From Clostridium vitabionis (GTDB lineage: Bacteria > Bacillota > Clostridia > Lachnospirales > Lachnospiraceae): DNA of 64,000 nt. Made by a program: the position numbers and the translations under genes. This document shows positions 1 through 9,230 of the stretch, piece by piece. How positions within the stretch are numbered: the first letter of the stretch is position 1; the number at the start of each line of letters is the position of its first letter. The stretch spans positions 690,394 to 754,393 of the forward strand of contig NZ_JADKQA010000001.1 of NCBI RefSeq assembly GCF_015351765.1. Direction: 5' to 3'. Under the pieces are notes generated by a model, which was given only the letters and a program-made list of their open reading frames with translations, searched no databases and had not been told where the DNA came from.

Positions 1-1167
1 GGTGCACAGACATCGGAGATCCCGGAGACCTCGGGAGCCTGGGAGCTTGTCGGCCGGGAATGGCGGTTTTTCTTCGCGGACGGGAGCCTCGCGAGAAATT
101 CCTGGATCCGCTATCACGGTGAGTGGTACTATATGGATTCCTACGGCTACATGGTCACCGAGAAACGCAGGGTGAACGGCATCACCTACTATTTCCGCGA
201 GGACGGCACGATGGCCACCGGGTGGCTCTACGATTCGGCAAAGGACCGGTGGTACTACGCGGACCGGAGCGGATGCTTTCATACCGGCTGGCTTAAGGCC
301 GGCGGAAGCTGGTATTACTTCAACAGCTCCGGGCGCATGATCTCCGGCGGGCGGCAGATGGTGGACGGCACCATGTACAGCTTCTTTGCCAGCGGTAAGC
401 TTGTCGCGTCCGGCTGGCAGGGCATCAATTATTACAACGCGGACGGGATCCGGGACGCTTCCCATGACATCCGTGTACAGGGAAAGCGGAGCATCAGCAC
501 AGAAGAGAAAAACGGGATCACGGAGGCATTTTCCAGGATTCCCCCCTACTGGGTGCAGCGGTTTATCGACGAGGGCTGGGAACTGATCTGCTATTCGGAC
601 CGGAAGTACTTCTCCGCGCCGATGACGGACCGCGGCATCTATTATGTGCGGTATAAGACGGACACCGTCTATAAGAAGATCAAATTCACCGACCCGGACG
701 CGCTGGTTATGGCGTTCGGCGAGTTTATCGCCGATGCGCAGGAAAATGACGAGAACAGCGGGAAAAATACCGCTGTGTCGCCCTCGGGCGGCCTTCCGGT
801 GACCATCAGCGATGTGGCGGCCGGGTACAACCGCTATGTCGAGGACAACGGCGGGCTCGAGGATCTGCCGTCCTATTTCAGCGATACTCCGGAGATGATC
901 TTCGCGAAGATGTTCGCCAACTATGTGACGCCATCCGTCCGTGCGGATATCCGGACCGAGGATCCGGGGCTTGCCTGCGATTTTGACTGCCTGCTGCGGG
1001 TATATTCTGAGAACAGCAAGCCGGAGGCGGAGGAGATGGATGAGGAGGGCACCTACGAGCCGCGGAGCGGGAACGGCAGCCGGGCGGTGACGGGGCCTGC
1101 CGGGGATCAGTCGCTGAAAAGGCCGAAGGCGTCCGGACCGGCCCTGGAATCAACAGATACAGGATAA
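1..1167 (+). CDS. Cell-wall-binding repeat protein, 5' end cut by the window edge
   Basis: The reading frame is open from base 1, so the true start and any signal peptide lie upstream. About 388 codons are present. Codons 1 to about 150 hold repeats rich in Trp, Tyr and Gly (GSWYYFN and GWLYDS types), the choline/glucan-binding wall-repeat pattern that holds secreted proteins on the envelope. Roughly codons 165-340 form a separate domain. Its beginning (helix, then RIPPYWVQRFIDEGWEL) and end (TPEMIFAKMFANY) recall from memory the anthrax lethal-factor/Pro-Pro endopeptidase (ATLF) fold, but no HExxH zinc motif is present; the matching stretch reads DALVMAFGEFI. The tail is low-complexity and charged. 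A hairpin terminator follows. Wall binding is fairly sure; the second domain is an inference and probably not catalytic. Confidence 0.75.
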   Translation, partial: GAQTSEIPETSGAWELVGREWRFFFADGSLARNSWIRYHGEWYYMDSYGYMVTEKRRVNGITYYFREDGTMATGWLYDSAKDRWYYADRSGCFHTGWLKAGGSWYYFNSSGRMISGGRQMVDGTMYSFFASGKLVASGWQGINYYNADGIRDASHDIRVQGKRSISTEEKNGITEAFSRIPPYWVQRFIDEGWELICYSDRKYFSAPMTDRGIYYVRYKTDTVYKKIKFTDPDALVMAFGEFIADAQENDENSGKNTAVSPSGGLPVTISDVAAGYNRYVEDNGGLEDLPSYFSDTPEMIFAKMFANYVTPSVRADIRTEDPGLACDFDCLLRVYSENSKPEAEEMDEEGTYEPRSGNGSRAVTGPAGDQSLKRPKASGPALESTDTG

Positions 1168-1173
1168 TTTGAT

Positions 1174-1202
1174 GCGGAGCTCTCGTGCGGGGCTCCGCTT
1201 TT
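1174..1202 (+). terminator. Intrinsic terminator after the wall-binding protein
   Basis: A 7-bp stem, GCGGAGC (1174-1180) pairing with GCTCCGC (1192-1198), is followed by four T. It lies just after the stop codon and before the helicase gene. Confidence 0.6.
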
Positions 1203-1218
1203 CCGGCAAGATACGGAG

Positions 1219-3714
1219 ATGGGAGATATGGTGAAAAAACTGGAGGGAGATACGCTGGCCCTGTCGGTGCGGGATCTGGTCGAGTTCCTTCTCCGGTCGG
1301 GCGATATCGACAGGCGGATCAGCGTTGAGGCGAGAAATGACGCCATGCTCGCCGGCTCCCGCATCCACCGGAAGATCCAGAACAGCCGCGGGGCGGATTA
1401 TGCGGCGGAGGTTCCCCTGTCGTTTACGGCGAAGGCCGGAGAGTACACGGTCGTCTGTGAGGGGAGGGCTGACGGGATCTTCACCCGGGACGGGGTCATC
1501 ACGGTCGAGGAGATCAAGGGCGTCTACCGGGATATCGCCCGGATGGAGGAGCCGGTGCCGGTGCATCTCGCCCAGGCGCTCTGCTATGCCTGCTTTCTCG
1601 CCGAGGAACGCAGCCTGGATTCCGTGGGGATCCGCATGACCTACTGCCACCTGGAGAGCGGGGAAATGCGTTCTTTTGACCTGGTGAGAACCCGCACGGA
1701 GCTTGCGGGCTGGTACGGGGGTCTTATGGAGGAGCTTGCGCCGTGGATTGCGCTCGCGGAGAGGGAAATCCGTGAGCGGGATCGTTCCCTCCGTGCGCTC
1801 GCGTTCCCGTTCCCCTGGCGGAAGGGCCAGAGGGAAATGGCTTCCGCGGTCTATCGGACGATCCGCGACGGGAGAAGGATCTTTGTCCAGGCGCCGACCG
1901 GCATCGGGAAAACCCTTTCCACCGTATTTCCCGCGGTCAAGGCCGTCGGGGAAGGGCTTGCGGACCGGGTGTTTTATCTCACCGCCAAGAGCACGACCAA
2001 TCTCGCCGCGGAGGAGGCATTCCGCATTCTCCGGGATCGGGGGCTCTATTTCCGGACGGTGACCCTGGCCGCGCGGGAGAAGCTCTGCCCGTTCCCGGAC
2101 GCGGAGTGCAATCCGGAGGCGTGCGCCAGGGCAAAAGGCCATTTCGACCGGGTGAACCGGGCAATCTTTTCGATCCTCTCGGAGGAGGGCGCGTACGGCC
2201 GGGAGGCGCTTCTCCGGTTCGGGGAGCGATTCCAGGTCTGCCCGTATGAACTGGCTCTGGATCTCGCCGGATTCGCTGACGGGATCATAGGGGATTATAA
2301 TTATGCCTTCGATCCCGAGGCAAAGCTGTCCCGGTTCTTTGCGACGGGGAAACCGGGCGGGAAGCCGGTGCTCCTGATCGATGAGGCGCACAACCTCGCA
2401 GGCCGGGCGAGGGAGATGTACAGCGCGGAGATCAGAAAAAATGAGCTGGGGCCGGTGGAGAGAACCATCGCCGCGCTCCGGAGAAAAGGGCATCGGAAGA
2501 GCGGGACGGAAAAGAGGATCGAGGCGCTCCGCGATGCCCTGCTGGAGCTCAGGAAGACAGTGCTTTTGCGGGAAGAGACGGCTTCCGTGGAAGAGCATCC
2601 GCTTTTCCCGGGGGAGGGAGGCGTACCCGGCCCTGGCAAGGCCAATGATCCCGCGCCCGGCGGGACAGCCATCTCCCGGGAGGCCGTCGGCCGGGTCACC
2701 GGGGCGGCGGGCCTTCTCTCCCTGAGCCTGGGGGAGTTTCTCGACGACCACCGGGAATTTCCCGGGCGGGACGAGGTGCTGGAGTTTTCCTTCCGGCTCC
2801 GCAAATTCGCCGATACCGCGGAGCTTCTGGATGAGAGCTACCGGATCCTCGCGGTATGTTCGGAACACGCGGACATCCGGCTCCGCCTGTTCTGCGTCAA
2901 TCCGTCTACGCGGCTTGCCGAGAGCCTCTCCCTGGCGGCCGGCGCGGTCTTTTTCTCGGCGACACTGCTCCCGCTCGGCTATTACCGGGAGCTCCTCAGC
3001 GGTGACGGGGAGAATTACGGGATCCGGATCCCGTCACCATTTCCCCGGGAAAACCGGAAAATCTTCATCGCCGGCGATGTGACGAGCAGCTACCGGAGCC
3101 GCGGGGACCAGGAATACCGGAAGATCGCCGCGTATATCCGGGTGATGGCGGGGGCGCGCAGGGGAAACTATCTGGTGTTCTTCCCCTCGTATGCCTTTAT
3201 GGACAAGGTGGCGGGCATTTTCCGGGAAGAGGGGGCGGATTTCGATCTGCAGATTCAGGAAAATACGATGGACATGCAGGCGCGGGAGCGCTTTCTGGCG
3301 GAATTTGCCGGAAACCGGGAGAGGACGCTGGTCGGCATGGGCGTTCTCGGCGGAATTTTCTCCGAGGGCATCGATCTCGCCGAGAACCGGCTGATCGGCG
3401 CCTGCGTGGTCGGCACGGGACTCATGGCGCCGGACGCCGAACAGCGGCTTCTCCGGGAGTATTTTGACGGGCAGGGGAAGGACGGCTTCCGCTGTGCCTT
3501 CCAGATCCCCGGGATGACCAGGGTGATGCAGGCCGCGGGGCGGGTCATCCGGACGCCGCGGGATCTCGGCGTCATTCTCCTGCTGGACCGCCGGTTCCTG
3601 AGAGATAGCGAGAAAAGCCTGTTTCCAGAGGAGTGGAGCGACGCCGAAAGCGTGTCCCTCACGGATTTTCCTGGAAAAATCCGTGAATTTTGGGACGGCG
3701 CGGGCGAAACATGA
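1219..3714 (+). CDS. PD-(D/E)XK nuclease fused to a DinG/XPD-type DNA helicase
   Basis: An 831-residue DNA repair enzyme. The N-terminal ~190 residues carry a RecB-like nuclease signature: GRAD with Asp85, then VEEIK with Glu98 and Lys100. The helicase follows: Walker A APTGIGKT at 225-232 and the DEAH box IDEAH at 387-391. Between them Cys290, Cys297, Cys302 and Cys341 are spaced like the 4Fe-4S ligands of XPD/DinG helicases. The C-terminal half has the superfamily 2 helicase end, with MQAAGRVIRTPRD near residue 775. Known relatives unwind DNA 5' to 3' in repair. The nuclease-first layout suggests unwinding coupled to cutting of damaged or branched DNA, which is inference. A good RBS is not obvious; the start was chosen as the first ATG of the open frame. 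Confidence 0.85.
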   Translation: MGDMVKKLEGDTLALSVRDLVEFLLRSGDIDRRISVEARNDAMLAGSRIHRKIQNSRGADYAAEVPLSFTAKAGEYTVVCEGRADGIFTRDGVITVEEIKGVYRDIARMEEPVPVHLAQALCYACFLAEERSLDSVGIRMTYCHLESGEMRSFDLVRTRTELAGWYGGLMEELAPWIALAEREIRERDRSLRALAFPFPWRKGQREMASAVYRTIRDGRRIFVQAPTGIGKTLSTVFPAVKAVGEGLADRVFYLTAKSTTNLAAEEAFRILRDRGLYFRTVTLAAREKLCPFPDAECNPEACARAKGHFDRVNRAIFSILSEEGAYGREALLRFGERFQVCPYELALDLAGFADGIIGDYNYAFDPEAKLSRFFATGKPGGKPVLLIDEAHNLAGRAREMYSAEIRKNELGPVERTIAALRRKGHRKSGTEKRIEALRDALLELRKTVLLREETASVEEHPLFPGEGGVPGPGKANDPAPGGTAISREAVGRVTGAAGLLSLSLGEFLDDHREFPGRDEVLEFSFRLRKFADTAELLDESYRILAVCSEHADIRLRLFCVNPSTRLAESLSLAAGAVFFSATLLPLGYYRELLSGDGENYGIRIPSPFPRENRKIFIAGDVTSSYRSRGDQEYRKIAAYIRVMAGARRGNYLVFFPSYAFMDKVAGIFREEGADFDLQIQENTMDMQARERFLAEFAGNRERTLVGMGVLGGIFSEGIDLAENRLIGACVVGTGLMAPDAEQRLLREYFDGQGKDGFRCAFQIPGMTRVMQAAGRVIRTPRDLGVILLLDRRFLRDSEKSLFPEEWSDAESVSLTDFPGKIREFWDGAGET

Positions 3715-3758
3715 TAAGATCGTCCTGACACAGGAATAGAGCAGATGGAGGAAGACAG

Positions 3759-4463
3759 ATGGCAGAACAGAACAGGGAGCAGTCGCTGGAGGAATTTCTC
3801 CAGGAATTTTCCGAGAACGAGGAGATTGTTGAGGCCAGGGCGCTCAAGGATGAGGATCTCTTTGCCCTCTACAGCGAGGAGCTTAAGGCTGTCGCCCCGC
3901 TCACCGGGGACGAGGAGAAGGACCTTCTCCGAAGGCTTCTTGCGGGCGGCGCGGCGAAGAAGGCGGCGGCAGACCGCCTGGTGGAAGGGAAGCTCACGCG
4001 CGCGCTGGAGATTGCAAGAGAATACGAGCATCAGGGCGTTCCGCTGAACGACCTCATCCAGGAGGCAAGCATCGGGCTCATGACGGCGGCCAGCGAATAT
4101 GCCGGCGGGGATTTTGACGCGCTCGCGGAGAAAACGATCCGGGACGGCATCCTCGCTGCGGTCGCTGACCAGAAGCGGGAGAAGGAGACTGCCGAGAATG
4201 TGCGGGCGAGAGTTAACGTCCTCCGGGACGTCGCCCAGGCGATGGCGAAGGATCTCGGCCGGGCACCCACCGTGCCGGAGCTTGCGGATAAGATGAAAAT
4301 GACCGAAATGGAAATCCGGGAGATTATGAAGGTGATGCTGGACGCGATGAACGTAAAATCCGAGGATATGGCGGACAGCGGCATCGATGCCAGCGCCTTC
4401 ACCGACAGCAATCCGCTCGCGAAGGATTACCCGGAAGAAGACGAAGACGGGGAGGGGAGCTGA
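3759..4463 (+). CDS. Sigma-70-like protein lacking region 4
   Basis: A 234-residue acidic protein. Residues about 45-125 resemble sigma-70 regions 1.2 and 2 (LTGDEEKDLLRRLL; LIQEASIGLMTAASEY), and 150-200 resemble region 3 (VAQAMAKDLGRAPTVPELA). It then ends in an acidic tail with no region 4, the part that reads the -35 box. It may be a core-polymerase-binding regulator or a degenerate sigma factor; it cannot be a standard primary sigma. GGAGG lies before the ATG. The histidine phosphatase starts one base after its stop, so the two are probably co-transcribed, perhaps with the helicase upstream. Confidence 0.7.
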   Translation: MAEQNREQSLEEFLQEFSENEEIVEARALKDEDLFALYSEELKAVAPLTGDEEKDLLRRLLAGGAAKKAAADRLVEGKLTRALEIAREYEHQGVPLNDLIQEASIGLMTAASEYAGGDFDALAEKTIRDGILAAVADQKREKETAENVRARVNVLRDVAQAMAKDLGRAPTVPELADKMKMTEMEIREIMKVMLDAMNVKSEDMADSGIDASAFTDSNPLAKDYPEEDEDGEGS

Positions 4464-4464
4464 G

Positions 4465-5112
4465 ATGCAGTTTTATCTGATCCGTCACGGGCAGACAGAC
4501 TGGAACATCGGGCGCAGGATCCAGGGGGAGACGGATGTCCCCCTGAACGCGCGCGGAAGGCTCCAGGCGGAAGCCGCCGGGAGGGCGATGCGGGAGGTTC
4601 CGGTCGATGCCATCTATTCCAGTGACCTCTCCCGCGCCCTCGAGACCGCGAGGGCGGTCAGCCGCCTTCATGACGGCGGCCCGCTCCCGGTCACGCCGCT
4701 CCGGGAATTTGAGGAGGTCAGTTTCGGCGAGTGGGAGGGCATGTCCCTCGACGAGGTCAGGGAAAAATGGCCGGAACTCTTCGCGCGCTGGAAACAGAAT
4801 GCGACCGCGGTCACGCCGCCCGGCGGCGAGACTCCCGATGAGGTGAGGGAGCGGGTATCCCGGGGATTTCAGAAAATCGGCGCGGACTGGGAGAAAACGC
4901 CGTTTTCCTCGGCAGTCATCACGGCGCACGGCGCGGTTCTGGAATACATCTTTGACTGGCTGCTCCGGAATGCGTCAGAACACCGGGAGATTATTGTGGA
5001 AAATGCCAGCATTTCCCGGATTTCCTACGATTACGCGACCGAGGAGGGGAGGATCCTGGAGCTCAACCGGGTGGATCACCTGGGGGAGCTTCGGGGGAAG
5101 AAGCTCGTCTGA
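4465..5112 (+). CDS. Histidine phosphatase, phosphoglycerate mutase-like
   Basis: A 215-residue enzyme of the RHG histidine phosphatase superfamily. The motif LIRHGQTDWN at residues 4-13 supplies the phospho-accepting His, YSSDLSRALETA follows, and the second catalytic His is in ITAHGAVLE near residue 154. Family members remove phosphate from small metabolites such as alpha-ribazole phosphate, sugar phosphates or nucleotides; the substrate cannot be told here. The ATG at 4465 is chosen because it begins the conserved strand before RHG and follows GGAGGGGAG. A longer upstream frame would overlap the sigma-like gene and has no family similarity. Confidence 0.85.
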   Translation: MQFYLIRHGQTDWNIGRRIQGETDVPLNARGRLQAEAAGRAMREVPVDAIYSSDLSRALETARAVSRLHDGGPLPVTPLREFEEVSFGEWEGMSLDEVREKWPELFARWKQNATAVTPPGGETPDEVRERVSRGFQKIGADWEKTPFSSAVITAHGAVLEYIFDWLLRNASEHREIIVENASISRISYDYATEEGRILELNRVDHLGELRGKKLV

Positions 5113-5177
5113 ACAGTTCAGCCCCACATCTCGCGAAGCTTCGCTTGTGCTGAACTGTTTCATTTTTTTCTTTTTTT
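5112..5177 (+). terminator. Terminator hairpin built on an AACAGTTCAG/CTGAACTGTT repeat
   Basis: A perfect 10-bp inverted repeat (5112-5121 with 5150-5159) overlaps the last base of the phosphatase stop and is followed by a T-rich run, TTTTTTTC then TTTTTTT. It should end transcription. Its arms are close to the ACTGTTCA/TGAACAGT arms found in many other intergenic gaps of this window. The 5178-5339 remainder is a purL leader in which no riboswitch was recognised. Confidence 0.7.
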
Positions 5178-5339
5178 GACCTTTGTTTTATGCTACTATG
5201 TTGACGAAAACTCAATTGTTTTCCCATCATCCCAGGGAATCCATCTTGGTTCGGGGCGCTTGTTCCCATCGGCGTTTTTCGGACAGAGATCAGAAGACTT
5301 GAATGTCCGGGCATACCGGAAGAAAGGCAGGAAGTTGTT

Positions 5340-8300
5340 ATGAGCGTAAGGCGGGTATATGTCGAGAAAAAACCGGGGTTTGCCGTTCTCGCGAAAGACC
5401 TGGATGAGCAGATTCGCAGCTATCTCGGCATCAGCACGGTGACGAAGACAAGAAGGCTCATCCGTTACGACATCGAAAATGTCTCGGACGAGGTCTATCG
5501 GCAGGCACTTTCCACCATCTTCTCGGAACCGCCCGTAGACCAGGTTTACGAGGAAAATTTCCCGTCTGCACCGGGAGACCACATCTTCACGGTAGAATTC
5601 CTGCCGGGACAGTTTGACCAGCGCGCGGATTCCGCGGAACAGTGCGTGAAGCTTCTCAAGGATGATGAGGAACCGGTCATCCGCTCCGCGACGACCTATG
5701 TCCTGTCCGGGGAGCTCACCGACGCCCAGCTGGAGGCGGTGAAGCTGCTCTGCATCAACCCCGTAGATTCCCGCGAGGATAAGGGGGAGAAGCCTGAGAC
5801 GCTGATCCAGAAGTTCAGTGCGCCTGCGGACGTCGCCGTCATGGACGGCTTTACCTCGATGGCGGAGGATGCGCTCCGGAAGCTTTATGATTCGCTGAAT
5901 CTTGCCATGACCTTCAAGGATTTCCGGTTTATCCAGGATTACTTCCGGGATGACGAGAAGCGTAACCCCACGATCACCGAGATCCGTGTCCTGGATACCT
6001 ACTGGTCTGACCACTGCCGTCACACGACATTCGCGACGGAGCTCAAGGATGTCAGCTTCACCGGCGGAGACCTCAGCGAGCCAATCGAGAAATCCTGGGA
6101 GACCTATGTCCGGGATCACCGCGAAATCTATAAAAACCGTACCGGCAAATATATCTGCCTGATGGATATCGCCTGCCTGGCGGCGAAGAAACTCAAAAAA
6201 GAGGGAAAGCTCACCGACCAGGAGGAGTCTGACGAGATCAATGCCTGCTCCATCGTGATCCCGGTGGAGATCGACGGCAAGGTCGAGGAGTGGCTCTTAA
6301 ACTTCAAGAACGAGACCCATAACCACCCGACCGAGATCGAGCCCTTCGGCGGCGCCGCGACCTGCCTTGGCGGCGCGATCCGTGACCCGCTCTCCGGCCG
6401 TACCTATGTCTACCAGGCGATGCGCATCACCGGCGCGGCTGACCCGACGAAGCCGATGAGCGAGACGCTCCATGGCAAGCTCCCGCAGAGAAAGCTCTGC
6501 CGCGATGCCGCGAGAGGATACAGCTCCTACGGTAACCAGATCGGCCTTGCCACGGGTTATGTGAAGGAAATCTATCATCCGGATTTTGTCGCCAAGCGCC
6601 TTGAGCTCGGCGCGGTGATCGCCGCCGCCCCGAGAAAGAATGTGATTCGCGCAAATTCCGACCCGGGGGATGTCATCATCCTGCTCGGGGGCCGCACCGG
6701 CCGTGACGGGATCGGCGGCGCGACCGGCTCCTCCAAGGCGCACACCGAGGAGTCGATCGATGTGTGCGGTGCTGAGGTCCAGAAGGGGAACGCGCCGACC
6801 GAGAGGAAGCTGCAGCGCCTGTTCTTCCGCCCGGAGGTCAGCCTCCTGATCAAGAAGTGCAACGATTTCGGTGCCGGCGGTGTCTCCGTCGCGATCGGCG
6901 AGCTCGCGGACGGGCTTAAGGTTGACCTGGACAAGGTGCCGAAGAAGTATGCCGGCCTTGACGGCACGGAGCTTGCGATCTCCGAATCCCAGGAGAGAAT
7001 GGCCCTTGTGGTCGCCCCGGAGAATGTGGACAAGATGCTGGCTTACGCCGCCGAGGAGAACCTCGAGGCGGTTCCGGTCGCTGTGGTTACGGAGGATCCG
7101 CGCCTTGTCCTTACCTGGAGAGGAAAGAAAATCGTTGACATCAGCCGCGCCTTCCTGAACACGAACGGTGCCCACCAGGAGACCGGCGTTACGGTGGAGG
7201 CGCCCGCGAAGGCGGACAGCCCGTTCCGCCGCACGGAGAAGGTGGACAATGTCCGCGAAAAGTGGCTGGATACGCTGAAAAATCTCAATGTCTGCTCGCA
7301 GAAGGGCCTTGTGGAAATGTTCGACTCCACGATCGGCGCGGCGACAGTGGAGATGCCCTACGGCGGGCTCTTCCAGATGACCGAGTCCCAGGCGATGCTG
7401 GCGAAGCTTCCGACCGGAAATCACAAGTGCGACGCGGTGTCCATGATGGCCTACGGGTATGACCCGTATCTTTCCAACTGGAGTCCGTACCACGGCGCCC
7501 AGTATGCGGTCCTGGATTCCATGGCGAAGATTGTCGCGAACGGCGGCGATTACCGGAAGATCCATTTCACCTTCCAGGAGTATTTCAAGAAGATGACGGA
7601 GGATCCGGCGCGCTGGGGCGCACCGCTCTCCGCCCTGCTCGGAGCGTACCAGGCACAGATGGATCTCGGCCTCGCTTCCATCGGCGGAAAGGACAGTATG
7701 TCCGGTTCCTTTGAGGATGAGGACGGCGAGAGGAATGTCCCGAACACGCTGGTTTCCTTCGCTGTGGATATGTCCGACGAACGCCACGTGGTGACGCCGG
7801 AATTCAAGAAAGCCGGGGATAAGCTGGTCTATTTCCGCGTCCGCAGGGATGAGAACGACCTTCCGGATTTTGCGCAGATCATGGATCTCTACGGAAAAAT
7901 CTATGAGGATGTGGGTGACGGAAAGATCGCAGCTGCCTATGCGGTCGGTGCCCACGGCCTTGCCGAGTCCCTGGCGAAGATGGCGTTCGGCAACCAGCTC
8001 GGCGTAACGATTGCGGATACCCTGTCCAAGGAAGAATTCTTCGCGCCGTCCTGGGGCAATATCGTGGTTGAGGTTTCCCCGGAGAATGCGCAGGATCTCA
8101 AGGCCGGCGGCGAGGTCATCGGCGAGGTGACGGCTGAGAAGAAGTTCACCTTTGCCGGGGCGGAGATCACGATGGCGGAGGCATTGAGCGCCTGGACCGG
8201 CACGCTCGAAAAGGTATACCCGACCCACACGAACGCCCCGGAGACGGCAGTCCGCAGCGAGACCTTCCGGACGGAGAACATTTATCTCTGCCGGCATAAG

Positions 8301-9104
8301 GTGGCGAAGCCGACTGTCTTCATCCCGGCGATGCCCGGAACGAACTGCGAGGTGGATTCCGCGCGCGCGTTTGAGCGGGCAGGTGCGAATACCATCGTGG
8401 GGATCTTCCGCAACCGGAACGCGGAGGATATCCGGGAATCGGTTGCGGCATACCGGGAAGCGATCGCGAAGTCCCAGATCCTGATGTTCCCGGGCGGTTT
8501 TTCAGGCGGTGATGAGCCGGACGGCTCCGCGAAATTCTTCGCCACAGTGTTCCGCAATCCGGAACTCAAGGAGGCCGTGGAAGACCTCTACAAGAACAGG
8601 GATGGCCTGATCCTCGGCATCTGCAACGGATTCCAGGCGCTGGTGAAGCTCGGCCTTCTCCCGGAGGGCGAGATCCGTCCGCAGGCGGGCGATTCCCCGA
8701 CGCTGGCGAGAAATGTCATCGGCCGCCATATTTCCCGGATGGCTTATCTTAAGGTGGTGTCCAACAAGTCCCCGTGGCTCCAGGGCGCTTCCTTCGACCG
8801 GGTGTACGCGAACGCCCTGTCCCACGGCGAGGGCCGCTTCGTCGCAAGCCCCGAGTGGATTGACCGGATGTTCAGGAACGGCCAGGTAGCGACACAGTAT
8901 GTTGACCCGTCTGGCAACGCGACGATGGATGAGGACTGGAACCCGAACGGCTCCGTCATGGCGATTGAGGGCATCACGAGCGAGGACGGACGGATCTTCG
9001 GCAAGATGGGACATCCGGAGAGATCGGTTGACGGTACCTTCCGGAATATCAAGTACAGCAGCGACATGAACATTTTTAAAGCCGGAGTTGCCTACTTCCG
9101 ATAA
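5340..9104 (+). CDS. purL: Phosphoribosylformylglycinamidine synthase, single-chain PurL
   Basis: A 1254-residue enzyme of purine synthesis that converts FGAR to FGAM with glutamine and ATP. The centre has the PurL ATP-binding/AIRS-like signatures: ETHNHPTEIEPFGGAATC near residue 325, and GGRTGRDGIGGATGSS near 450. The C-terminal ~270 residues are the glutaminase, with PGGFSGGDEPDG and the nucleophile Cys1095 in GICNGFQ. This is the long form, with the PurQ function fused, common in Clostridia and Proteobacteria, unlike the three-part PurSQL of Bacillus. The ATG follows GGCAGGAAG. The gene stands alone between a strong terminator and a secreted-protein gene. The 5' leader has a TTGACC but no convincing -10 at normal spacing. 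Confidence 0.95.
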   Translation: MSVRRVYVEKKPGFAVLAKDLDEQIRSYLGISTVTKTRRLIRYDIENVSDEVYRQALSTIFSEPPVDQVYEENFPSAPGDHIFTVEFLPGQFDQRADSAEQCVKLLKDDEEPVIRSATTYVLSGELTDAQLEAVKLLCINPVDSREDKGEKPETLIQKFSAPADVAVMDGFTSMAEDALRKLYDSLNLAMTFKDFRFIQDYFRDDEKRNPTITEIRVLDTYWSDHCRHTTFATELKDVSFTGGDLSEPIEKSWETYVRDHREIYKNRTGKYICLMDIACLAAKKLKKEGKLTDQEESDEINACSIVIPVEIDGKVEEWLLNFKNETHNHPTEIEPFGGAATCLGGAIRDPLSGRTYVYQAMRITGAADPTKPMSETLHGKLPQRKLCRDAARGYSSYGNQIGLATGYVKEIYHPDFVAKRLELGAVIAAAPRKNVIRANSDPGDVIILLGGRTGRDGIGGATGSSKAHTEESIDVCGAEVQKGNAPTERKLQRLFFRPEVSLLIKKCNDFGAGGVSVAIGELADGLKVDLDKVPKKYAGLDGTELAISESQERMALVVAPENVDKMLAYAAEENLEAVPVAVVTEDPRLVLTWRGKKIVDISRAFLNTNGAHQETGVTVEAPAKADSPFRRTEKVDNVREKWLDTLKNLNVCSQKGLVEMFDSTIGAATVEMPYGGLFQMTESQAMLAKLPTGNHKCDAVSMMAYGYDPYLSNWSPYHGAQYAVLDSMAKIVANGGDYRKIHFTFQEYFKKMTEDPARWGAPLSALLGAYQAQMDLGLASIGGKDSMSGSFEDEDGERNVPNTLVSFAVDMSDERHVVTPEFKKAGDKLVYFRVRRDENDLPDFAQIMDLYGKIYEDVGDGKIAAAYAVGAHGLAESLAKMAFGNQLGVTIADTLSKEEFFAPSWGNIVVEVSPENAQDLKAGGEVIGEVTAEKKFTFAGAEITMAEALSAWTGTLEKVYPTHTNAPETAVRSETFRTENIYLCRHKVAKPTVFIPAMPGTNCEVDSARAFERAGANTIVGIFRNRNAEDIRESVAAYREAIAKSQILMFPGGFSGGDEPDGSAKFFATVFRNPELKEAVEDLYKNRDGLILGICNGFQALVKLGLLPEGEIRPQAGDSPTLARNVIGRHISRMAYLKVVSNKSPWLQGASFDRVYANALSHGEGRFVASPEWIDRMFRNGQVATQYVDPSGNATMDEDWNPNGSVMAIEGITSEDGRIFGKMGHPERSVDGTFRNIKYSSDMNIFKAGVAYFR

Positions 9105-9230
9105 AACAGACAGCGAAATGTAAACAAAATGTAATGGTGCGGCCGGCCGGCTATCCTTTTCCCATGATAAAATTGTAGTATCTGGAAAAGAAAACGGCCG
9201 GCCTTTTCCGGCCACAGCAGGGAGGAAGAG

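Noticed and set aside
1150-2868. 572-codon open frame on the minus strand
   Set aside because: Exactly antisense to the helicase gene, no motif, and composition typical of a high-GC shadow frame.
5176-5202. TTGACC with TATGTT as a purL promoter
   Set aside because: The spacer is only 15 bases and both boxes are weak, so no promoter is called.
6297-8297. 666-codon open frame on the minus strand
   Set aside because: Shadow of purL; no RBS, no family signature, His/Arg/Gly-rich text.
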